Positions 1 through 6,955 of a stretch of 64,000 nt of DNA are shown here, in pieces. Position 1 is the first letter of the stretch; every line of letters begins with the position of its first letter. The DNA comes from Lonepinella koalarum. Its GTDB lineage: Bacteria; Pseudomonadota; Gammaproteobacteria; Enterobacterales; Pasteurellaceae. The notes beneath the pieces are model-generated. The model was not told the DNA's origin, did no database searches, and saw only the letters and a program-made list of their open reading frames with translations. The DNA lies in the NCBI RefSeq assembly GCF_042926695.1, contig NZ_CP170642.1:2486856-2550855 (forward strand), written 5' to 3'. A program made the position numbers and the translations under genes.

Positions 1-743
1 ATACTGTTTAAATCATCTTCTGATAATCCCGTTTCTTTTACTTTAACATTGCCATCAGTGGCTCTATATTCAAGATTTTGATAATAGGCTTCACGGAACG
101 TGATATAAGGATCTTGTGCCTGATCGAGTAATGCCTCTTTATCCATTGCTTTGGCTCGTGTATCCACAGCTTGAACACCAGTTTTAACTAGGGACCATGC
201 CCCACCAACCCAGTGCCAGAATGGATAAGTATAAGCGGTATCGACTATCGAACCGGTTAATTCTCGTGGCGTGGTAGCGTTATATACCGGTAACACAACA
301 TAGGCGCCCGGCTCTACACCATAACTGCCAAGGCTATCTCCAAAAGTACGTTGATGTTCAATTTTGAGTGGGTCACTATAGCTAGCCCAGTCAATTAAAC
401 CGCCTAAACCAAAGGTTGAATTAATCACAAAACGATTAAAATGTACTATGGCTTTTTTACCCTCACCTTCCAATAATCGGTTAACAAAACTGACCGGTTC
501 ATCTAGGTTATTGGCAACATTGGAGATGCCTGTAGTCAGTGGGCTAGGCAAAGCATCCCAGCCTTTCGCTACGGGCTTTAATAGATAAGGATCTAACACT
601 TTATAGTTAAAATCCCACATGGTACGGTTAAAACCTTGTAGTGGATCATTGCGTTCGCCTGTCACAGGATCAAGCGTGTTAGTACAGCCACTCAATAAAA
701 CGATACTACAAAGTGCGGTGGATAATATTGCAGTTTTTTTCAT
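1..743 (-). CDS. mlaA: MlaA (VacJ) outer-membrane phospholipid-asymmetry lipoprotein, 3' end cut by window
   Basis: Reverse-strand frame from an ATG at 743 runs open to the window edge, giving about 247 codons; MlaA proteins are about 250 residues, so only a few are missing. The N-terminus is a short lipoprotein signal with lipobox LLSGC, so the protein is expected to be lipidated and anchored in the outer membrane. The body carries family hallmarks: NDPLQGFNR near the N-terminus, then FNRFVINSTFGLGGLIDWA. MlaA sits with OmpC-type porins and feeds mislocalised outer-leaflet phospholipids to the MlaC shuttle. A USS (711-719) lies inside the coding sequence. Identification is by recalled family sequence; confidence is high. 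Confidence 0.93.
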   Translation of the reverse strand, partial: MKKTAILSTALCSIVLLSGCTNTLDPVTGERNDPLQGFNRTMWDFNYKVLDPYLLKPVAKGWDALPSPLTTGISNVANNLDEPVSFVNRLLEGEGKKAIVHFNRFVINSTFGLGGLIDWASYSDPLKIEHQRTFGDSLGSYGVEPGAYVVLPVYNATTPRELTGSIVDTAYTYPFWHWVGGAWSLVKTGVQAVDTRAKAMDKEALLDQAQDPYITFREAYYQNLEYRATDGNVKVKETGLSEDDLNS

Positions 744-837
744 CTGATTTGTTCTCAAATAAATTTTTCCCTATTGTAAATGAGTTAGGCGAAATCTACA
801 AAAAAATTTACCTCAGTTTAGCTAGAAATCTGCATAG

Positions 838-876
838 TGTGAATATTAATTCACTTTTTCTGCATAAATATATATT
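838..876. promoter_or_regulatory. Tandem ArgR boxes upstream of carA
   Basis: Positions 838-855 match every defined position of the 18-bp ARG box (WNTGAATWWWWATTCANW): TGAAT at 840-844, ATTA, ATTCA at 849-853. A weaker box follows at 859-876 after a 3-bp gap, the spacing known for paired ARG boxes bound by the ArgR hexamer in E. coli. Both lie just upstream of the proposed carA promoter. Inference: arginine represses carA and, if co-transcribed, the fic-lysE-carB genes behind it. Confidence 0.75.
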
Positions 877-884
877 CTTGTAAC

Positions 885-913
885 TTTACAAGATGATCTG
901 GGCTTGATAAAAT
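885..913 (+). promoter_or_regulatory. Candidate sigma-70 promoter for carA
   Basis: TTTACA at 885-890 and TAAAAT at 908-913 are separated by 17 bp, a good sigma-70 arrangement. The -35 overlaps a palindrome at 877-892 (7-bp arms, 2-bp spacer). Transcription would start near 920 and leave a leader of about 90 nt before the carA ATG at 1008. Not experimentally supported. Confidence 0.45.
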
Positions 914-939
914 AGCTTGAATTTAATTAATTCATCTCG

Positions 940-958
940 AGATTGCACTAAGCAATCT
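940..958 (+). promoter_or_regulatory. Small stem-loop in the carA leader
   Basis: Perfect 7-bp inverted repeat AGATTGC/GCAATCT with a 5-nt loop, lying in the predicted leader 50 nt before the carA start. There is no T-tract, so it is not an obvious terminator. It could be an operator or an RNA control element; its function is unknown. Confidence 0.3.
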
Positions 959-1007
959 TAGGTTAATGAATATTTGTAAGTGTTCAACCACACAATCAGG
1001 AGTAATT

Positions 1008-2147
1008 ATGTCCGCACAAGCCATTCTCGTGCTTGCTGACGGTAGTGTTTTTCACGGCACATCCATCGGTGCTGAAGGTCACACTATCGGCGAAGTCGTT
1101 TTTAACACTGCCATGACAGGCTATCAAGAAATTTTAACTGACCCTTCTTATTTTAAACAAATCGTCACCTTAACTTATCCCCACATTGGCAACACAGGTT
1201 GCAACGTTGAAGATTTTGAAAGTCATCAAGTATTTGCGGCGGGCTTAATTATCCGTGATTTACCCTTAATTCACAGCAATTTCCGCTCCAATCAAAGCCT
1301 TGATCAATATTTAAAAGCCCATAATGTGGTGGCAATTGCCGATATTGACACTCGCCGTTTAACCCGTATTTTGCGTGACAAAGGCGCACAAGCAGGCTGC
1401 ATTTTAACAGGCGAAAATTTAACCGAAGCGGACGAGAAAAAAGCCTTGGAATTAGCCTTAAGTTTCGGCTCAATGGCAGGCAAAGATTTAGCCAAAGAAG
1501 TCACCAGTGCCGAAACCTACCCTTGGACACAAGGCGAGTGGCAACTGGGCAAAAGCTATATTGAAGCGGAAAACCCCGAATTTAACATTGTCGCCTATGA
1601 TTTCGGCACCAAACGCAATATTTTACGCATGCTCGCCGAACGGGGCTGTAATATCACGGTCGTTCCTGCTCAAACGCCTGCCGAAGAGGTGCTTGCCTTA
1701 AATCCAGACGGCATTTTCTTATCCAACGGACCGGGCGACCCTGAACCTTGCGATTATGCGATTGCCGCCATTCAAACATTCTTGAAAAGCAAAAAACCGC
1801 TGTTTGGCATTTGTTTAGGACATCAACTGTTAGGCTTGGCAGCAGGCGGAAAAACCAAAAAAATGCCATTCGGACACCACGGGGCAAACCACCCAGTGCA
1901 AGATTTAGACAGTGGCAAAGTGTTAATCACCAGCCAAAATCACGGCTTTGAAGTGGATGAAGAAAGTCTTCCTGCTAATGTGCGAGTGACTCATCGTTCG
2001 CTGTTTGATAATTCCGTACAAGGCATTGAACTCACAGACCTTGCTGCATTCTCATTCCAAGGACACCCAGAAGCCAGCCCCGGTCCGAATGATGTGGCGT
2101 ATTTGTTTGATAAATTTATTGCCAATTTGAGAGCAGCAAAAGCGTAA
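1008..2147 (+). CDS. carA: Carbamoyl-phosphate synthase small (glutaminase) subunit
   Basis: 379 residues, normal length for CarA. The start at 1008 follows an AGGAG ribosome site at 998-1002 and begins MSAQAILVLADGSVFHG, as in the family; an in-frame ATG at 966 would add 14 unconserved residues. The C-terminal half is a class I glutamine amidotransferase with nucleophile Cys269 in FGICLGHQLLG and the downstream GHPEASPGP segment. The subunit hydrolyses glutamine and passes ammonia to CarB for carbamoyl phosphate, the shared precursor of arginine and pyrimidines. Unusually, carB does not follow directly: a Fic-like gene and a LysE exporter sit between. ArgR boxes upstream predict arginine control. 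Confidence 0.97.
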   Translation: MSAQAILVLADGSVFHGTSIGAEGHTIGEVVFNTAMTGYQEILTDPSYFKQIVTLTYPHIGNTGCNVEDFESHQVFAAGLIIRDLPLIHSNFRSNQSLDQYLKAHNVVAIADIDTRRLTRILRDKGAQAGCILTGENLTEADEKKALELALSFGSMAGKDLAKEVTSAETYPWTQGEWQLGKSYIEAENPEFNIVAYDFGTKRNILRMLAERGCNITVVPAQTPAEEVLALNPDGIFLSNGPGDPEPCDYAIAAIQTFLKSKKPLFGICLGHQLLGLAAGGKTKKMPFGHHGANHPVQDLDSGKVLITSQNHGFEVDEESLPANVRVTHRSLFDNSVQGIELTDLAAFSFQGHPEASPGPNDVAYLFDKFIANLRAAKA

Positions 2148-2156
2148 GAAAAGCCA

Positions 2157-2813
2157 ATGCAAAATAAATTTCATCTCACTTTGCAAGAAAATCGTTTTTT
2201 GGCGAAGAAAAATATTGTGGAAGTGATCCACAGTATTTCACGGCTGGAAAACGTCAACACCACCTTTCCGCAAACGCAAACCATTGTCAGCGGAATGAGT
2301 GTGAGCGGTGTTTCCACCGATGATGTGCAGGTGATTTTAAATTTAAAAAATGCGTGGCAGTTTATTTTAAAAGCCGATTCGCCTTTTAATTTGGCTTTTG
2401 CTTGTAAAATCAATGGCTTTGTGGCGTATAATGAATCACTGGCGTGGGGCGAATTACGCTCGGGCAATGTGGGGATTAGTGGCGTGGCTTATGTGCCTGA
2501 TATTCCCCAACGGCAAAGCGTGGAACAAACTTTTGCACAAATTATCAATCAGCCCATTTCTGCCACGGAAAAAGCGTTAAAATTAATGTATTACCTGATG
2601 CGAAACCAGCTATTTTGGGACGGCAATAAACGCACAGCGATTATTTGTGCTAATTATTTGCTAATTCAAGCTGGGGCTGGTGTATTAAATATTAACGAGC
2701 AACAATTAGAACAATGGCACGAACTATTGTCTCAATTTTATGAAAGTGGCGAGGATGCCGAGATTGTTGAGTGGACATATCAGCATTGTTTGTATGGGAT
2801 AGGAAATGATTAA
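2157..2813 (+). CDS. Fic-domain protein lacking the catalytic histidine
   Basis: 218 residues, 9 bp after carA. The Fic fold is recognised by the loop motif QLFWDGNKRT at 151-160, matching HPFx(D/E)GNxR except that the histidine is glutamine and the proline leucine. The phosphate-binding D-G-N-K-R part is intact, so a nucleotide may still bind, but classical His-dependent AMP transfer should be impaired. A segment near residues 43-66 resembles the N-terminal part of Fic proteins, but I see no clear inhibitory (S/T)xxxE motif. The 3' end overlaps lysE by 8 nt, suggesting coupling. Targets are unknown. Such His-less Fic genes occur in other bacteria; function here is not established. Confidence 0.75.
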   Translation: MQNKFHLTLQENRFLAKKNIVEVIHSISRLENVNTTFPQTQTIVSGMSVSGVSTDDVQVILNLKNAWQFILKADSPFNLAFACKINGFVAYNESLAWGELRSGNVGISGVAYVPDIPQRQSVEQTFAQIINQPISATEKALKLMYYLMRNQLFWDGNKRTAIICANYLLIQAGAGVLNINEQQLEQWHELLSQFYESGEDAEIVEWTYQHCLYGIGND

Positions 2814-3441
2814 TGTATTTACCACAGGCTTTTTAATCAGTGCTGGATTATTAGTTGCTATCGGTCCACAAAATACGTATGTATTACGCCAAGGAATTAA
2901 AAAAGAAGCGATTTTTACGGTAAGTACAGTCTGTTTTTTATGCGATACGCTACTGATGACGATAGGTGTTTTTGGATTGGGCAAAGTGATTAATGATAAC
3001 CATATAGCACTTATTCTATTGACCTTAGTTGGATTTATTTTTCTAATTTGGTATGGCTACAATGCTTTAGTGAGTGCTTGGAAAGGGAATGATTCTTTAA
3101 TTATCAATTCAAAAGAACAAGCTGAAGTCAATAAACTAAAAATCATATCCACAACAGTGGCAATGAGCTTATTAAATCCAAATGTTTGGCTGGACACTGT
3201 GGCTATCGTAGGCAGTATTTCTTTATCTTTTGCAGAAAATATGAGAATTTACTATTTGGTGGGTGCTTTAACCGCTTCTTTTGTTTGGTTTTACAGCATT
3301 GGGTATCTTAGTTCGGGACTATCCAATATATTATCGAAAAAGAAAGTATGGCAGGTATTAGATCTTTGCATTGGGATTTATATGCTTTATATGGCATTTA
3401 TGTTACTTGCTTCTGGTTTTTCAAATGGGATATTTTCTTAA
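2806..3441 (+). CDS. LysE/ArgO-family amino acid exporter
   Basis: 211 residues, the length of E. coli ArgO. It begins inside the last codons of the Fic gene. N-terminal GPQNTYVLRQG is the LysE/ArgO/RhtB signature, and about six hydrophobic segments are visible (roughly 5-25, 35-60, 65-85, 110-135, 145-170, 180-205), with LNPNVWLDT after the third. The family exports basic amino acids from the cytoplasm. Placement in a car locus under ArgR boxes suggests arginine or a related compound as substrate; that is inference. The gene is more AT-rich than carA or carB, which hints at separate origin. Confidence 0.85.
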   Translation: MINVFTTGFLISAGLLVAIGPQNTYVLRQGIKKEAIFTVSTVCFLCDTLLMTIGVFGLGKVINDNHIALILLTLVGFIFLIWYGYNALVSAWKGNDSLIINSKEQAEVNKLKIISTTVAMSLLNPNVWLDTVAIVGSISLSFAENMRIYYLVGALTASFVWFYSIGYLSSGLSNILSKKKVWQVLDLCIGIYMLYMAFMLLASGFSNGIFS

Positions 3442-3483
3442 ATACACTTAAATTAATGTTCAAATTATTACAGAGAAAAAACT

Positions 3484-6400
3484 ATGCCAAAACGTAACGA
3501 CATAAACACAATATTAATTATCGGGGCAGGTCCGATTGTGATCGGTCAAGCCTGTGAATTTGACTATTCGGGGGCGCAGGCTTGTAAGGCTTTGCGGGAA
3601 GAAGGCTATAAAGTGGTGTTGGTGAACTCCAACCCTGCCACCATTATGACCGATCCGAATATGGCGGATGTCACCTACATTGAGCCAATTCAATGGCAAA
3701 CCGTGGAAAAAATCATTGAAAAAGAACGCCCTGATGCGATTTTACCGACCATGGGCGGACAAACGGCGTTGAACTGTGCGTTAGATTTGTCTAAACATGG
3801 CGTGTTGAAAAAATACAATGTGGAGTTGATCGGAGCGACCGAAGATGCCATTGATAAAGCGGAAGATCGTGGACGGTTTAAAGAAGCCATGGCGAAAATT
3901 GGGCTAAATACGCCAAAATCTTTTGTGTGCCATACTTTCGATGAGGCGTGGAAAGCACAGGAAGAAGTGGGCTTTCCAACCTTGATTCGTCCGTCATTTA
4001 CCATGGGCGGCTCAGGCGGCGGCATTGCTTATAACCGTGATGAATTTCAAGCCATTTGTGAACGGGGTTTTGATGCCTCACCGACCCACGAGCTGTTGAT
4101 TGAGCAGTCGGTGTTGGGTTGGAAAGAGTACGAAATGGAAGTGGTGCGGGATAAGGCGGACAACTGCATTATCGTCTGTTCCATTGAAAACTTTGACCCA
4201 ATGGGCGTGCATACAGGTGACAGTATCACCGTTGCTCCTGCTCAAACCTTGACCGATAAAGAATACCAAATTATGCGAAATGCCAGTCTTGCGGTGTTGC
4301 GTGAAATTGGGGTGGATACGGGCGGTTCAAACGTGCAATTTGCCATCAACCCTGAAAATGGCGAGATGATCGTGATTGAAATGAATCCACGGGTCAGTCG
4401 TTCTTCGGCGTTGGCTTCCAAAGCCACAGGTTTCCCGATTGCTAAAGTGGCAGCCAAATTGGCGGTGGGCTATACGCTTAACGAACTTCGCAACGACATT
4501 ACAGGCGGTTTAATCCCTGCCTCTTTTGAGCCGTCCATTGACTATGTGGTGACCAAAGTCCCACGTTTTGCCTTTGAAAAATTCCCCCAAGCGGACGACC
4601 GTTTAACCACGCAAATGAAATCCGTGGGCGAAGTGATGGCAATGGGTCGCACGTTCCAAGAAAGTTTACAAAAAGCCTTGCGTGGCTTAGAAACAGGGAT
4701 TTGTGGTTTCAATTTGCTTTCCGAAGAACCTGAAAAAATCCGTAGCGAATTGGGTAACCCTGGTCCGAATCGGATTTTATATGTGGCAGACGCATTCGGG
4801 GCTGGTTTCAGTTTGGAAGAAGTCCATCATTATTCCAAAATTGATCCGTGGTTCTTGATTCAAATTCAAGATTTAGTGCAAGAAGAATTAGCGTTGGAAA
4901 AACGTACGCTAGATGAATTGGATTACACTGAACTCCGCCGTTTAAAACGCAAAGGCTTTTCCGATAAACGGATTGGTCAGCTTACCAAGGCTGGCGAAAC
5001 CGCGGTGCGAAATAAACGAAATTCTTTGAATCTTCACCCTGTTTATAAACGAGTGGACACCTGTGCGGGCGAATTTAAATCCGACACCGCTTATCTTTAT
5101 TCCACCTATGAAGAAGAATGCGAAAGCCGTCCAACGGATCGCAAAAAAATCATGATTTTAGGTGGTGGTCCGAACCGTATCGGACAAGGGATTGAATTTG
5201 ATTATTGCTGCGTTCATGCCGCCCTTGCCTTGCGTGAAAGCGGTTTTGAAACCATTATGGTCAACTGCAACCCTGAAACGGTGTCTACGGATTTTGATAC
5301 GTCCGACCGTTTATATTTTGAGCCGTTGACTCTTGAAGATGTGCTAGAAATTATCCACGTGGAAAATCCGTACGGCGTGATTGTGCATTACGGCGGTCAA
5401 ACCCCATTGAAACTCGCCAATGCCTTGCACGACAATGGCGTAAATATTATTGGCACGTCCGCCGACAGCATCGATGCCGCCGAAGACCGTGAACGTTTCC
5501 AAAAAATCTTGCAAGATTTAGGACTAAAACAACCGAATAACCGCACGGCTCGCAATGCAGTTGAAGCGGTGAAATTGGCGGAAGAAGTGGGCTATCCTTT
5601 GGTGGTGCGTCCGTCTTATGTATTGGGCGGTCGGGCGATGCAGATTGTGTACAACGTGGACGAACTCAATAAATATATGCGTGAAGCGGTACAAGTGTCC
5701 GAAGACAGCCCGATTTTGCTGGATCATTTCTTAAACAACGCCATTGAAGTGGACGTAGATTGTATTTGTGACGGTAAGGAAGTCATCATTGGTGGCATTA
5801 TGCAACATATCGAACAAGCAGGCATTCACAGTGGCGACTCCGCTTGCTCCTTGCCAGCCTATTCTTTAAGTGAAGCCGTGCAAGATGAAATCCGCCGTCA
5901 AACCGTGGCAATGGCTCACGCCTTAAATGTAGTGGGCTTAATGAACGTGCAGTTTGCCGTGCAAAATGACGTGATTTATGTGTTGGAAGTCAACCCACGC
6001 GCCAGCCGTACTGTGCCATTTGTCAGTAAAGCCACAGGGCGATCTTTGGCGAAAATCGCCGCCCGAGTAATGGCAGGAATTTCTCTAGCAGAACAGGGGA
6101 TAGCTGGTGAAGTGATACCTGATTATTACTCTGTCAAAGAAGCCGTGTTCCCGTTTATTAAATTCCCTGGGGTAGACACGATTTTAGGGCCTGAAATGCG
6201 TTCCACAGGCGAAGTCATGGGCGTTGGAAAGACCTTTTCCGAAGCCTTTTTAAAAGCACAGCTGGGTGCAGGCGAGCGAGTACCAAAGACCGGCAAAGTC
6301 TTTGTTTCCGTGGACAACAACGATAAAGAACGCTTATTGCCCGTGGCTCGCAGCTTACAAGAACAAGGCTACGGCTTATGTGCCACCATAGGAACGGCGA

Positions 6401-6714
6401 AATTCTTGAAAGAAAACGGCATTTTCGCCCAAATCGTAAACAAAGTTCGTGAAGGTCGCCCGCATATTGTGGATGCCATTAAAAACGGTGAAATTGCCAT
6501 GGTCATTAACACTGTTGGTAGTACACCTGAAAGCGTAACAGATAGTCATTCTATTCGCCAAAGTGCATTGCAACAGAAAGTGTTTTTACAAACAACGCTT
6601 TCAGGAGCAGAAGCCTTAGTGGAAGGTGTGAAAAGTATTGATAAACTTGATGTGTATTCGATACAGGAGTTGCATCAAAGTCTAAATAAGGAATATATAT
6701 CTAAAAATAAGTAA
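3484..6714 (+). CDS. carB: Carbamoyl-phosphate synthase large subunit
   Basis: 1076 residues, full length. Domain order by homology: N-terminal carboxyphosphate-forming ATP-grasp half (about 1-400, beginning with GAGPIVIGQACEFDYSG), oligomerisation domain (about 400-550), second ATP-grasp half for carbamate phosphorylation (about 555-935, starting GGGPNRIGQGIEFDY), and MGS-like allosteric domain (about 936-1076). It works with CarA in the cytoplasm. It starts 42 bp after lysE with a GAG-like ribosome site before the ATG. The last ~30 codons use AT-rich codons unlike the rest, a common feature of the variable C-terminus. Confidence 0.98.
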   Translation: MPKRNDINTILIIGAGPIVIGQACEFDYSGAQACKALREEGYKVVLVNSNPATIMTDPNMADVTYIEPIQWQTVEKIIEKERPDAILPTMGGQTALNCALDLSKHGVLKKYNVELIGATEDAIDKAEDRGRFKEAMAKIGLNTPKSFVCHTFDEAWKAQEEVGFPTLIRPSFTMGGSGGGIAYNRDEFQAICERGFDASPTHELLIEQSVLGWKEYEMEVVRDKADNCIIVCSIENFDPMGVHTGDSITVAPAQTLTDKEYQIMRNASLAVLREIGVDTGGSNVQFAINPENGEMIVIEMNPRVSRSSALASKATGFPIAKVAAKLAVGYTLNELRNDITGGLIPASFEPSIDYVVTKVPRFAFEKFPQADDRLTTQMKSVGEVMAMGRTFQESLQKALRGLETGICGFNLLSEEPEKIRSELGNPGPNRILYVADAFGAGFSLEEVHHYSKIDPWFLIQIQDLVQEELALEKRTLDELDYTELRRLKRKGFSDKRIGQLTKAGETAVRNKRNSLNLHPVYKRVDTCAGEFKSDTAYLYSTYEEECESRPTDRKKIMILGGGPNRIGQGIEFDYCCVHAALALRESGFETIMVNCNPETVSTDFDTSDRLYFEPLTLEDVLEIIHVENPYGVIVHYGGQTPLKLANALHDNGVNIIGTSADSIDAAEDRERFQKILQDLGLKQPNNRTARNAVEAVKLAEEVGYPLVVRPSYVLGGRAMQIVYNVDELNKYMREAVQVSEDSPILLDHFLNNAIEVDVDCICDGKEVIIGGIMQHIEQAGIHSGDSACSLPAYSLSEAVQDEIRRQTVAMAHALNVVGLMNVQFAVQNDVIYVLEVNPRASRTVPFVSKATGRSLAKIAARVMAGISLAEQGIAGEVIPDYYSVKEAVFPFIKFPGVDTILGPEMRSTGEVMGVGKTFSEAFLKAQLGAGERVPKTGKVFVSVDNNDKERLLPVARSLQEQGYGLCATIGTAKFLKENGIFAQIVNKVREGRPHIVDAIKNGEIAMVINTVGSTPESVTDSHSIRQSALQQKVFLQTTLSGAEALVEGVKSIDKLDVYSIQELHQSLNKEYISKNK

Positions 6715-6723
6715 ACAGATAAG

Positions 6724-6762
6724 AAACGATTAAATTCTATTCAAAATAGAATTTAATCGTTT
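6724..6762 (+). terminator. Long perfect hairpin after carB
   Basis: 18-bp perfect inverted repeat (6724-6741 with 6745-6762) and a 3-nt loop, starting 10 bp after the carB stop. The stem is AT-rich and the only T-run is 8 nt further on, so it may be a 3'-stabilising stem or an imperfect terminator. Confidence 0.6.
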
Positions 6763-6883
6763 AGCAGTGCTTTTTTCTCATTTGTCAGATTTGGAATTTA
6801 AATTCAAGTGGTTTTTCTGATTGCCTATTCGACAGAAATGTTGAATAGGGTGGATGATGAGTAAGCATTAATTATCAACAACG

Positions 6884-6918
6884 AAAAGCCTTGAATACAG
6901 TGGTGTTCGGGGCTTTTT
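6884..6918 (+). terminator. Rho-independent terminator before cyaA
   Basis: AAAAGCC (6884-6890) pairs with GGCTTTT (6911-6917) across a 20-nt loop, and the descending arm runs into six T residues. It separates the car transcript from cyaA. Confidence 0.6.
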
Positions 6919-6955
6919 TGTTTGCTTTATTATGCCCCAGATGATAAAGTAATAA

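Noticed and set aside
916..936. Second TGAAT...ATTCA dyad near the carA promoter
   Set aside because: The half-sites are 7 bp apart instead of 4, so it does not fit an ARG box.
966..1007. Longer carA start at 966
   Set aside because: The added 14 residues are not family sequence and the ATG at 1008 has the only good ribosome site.
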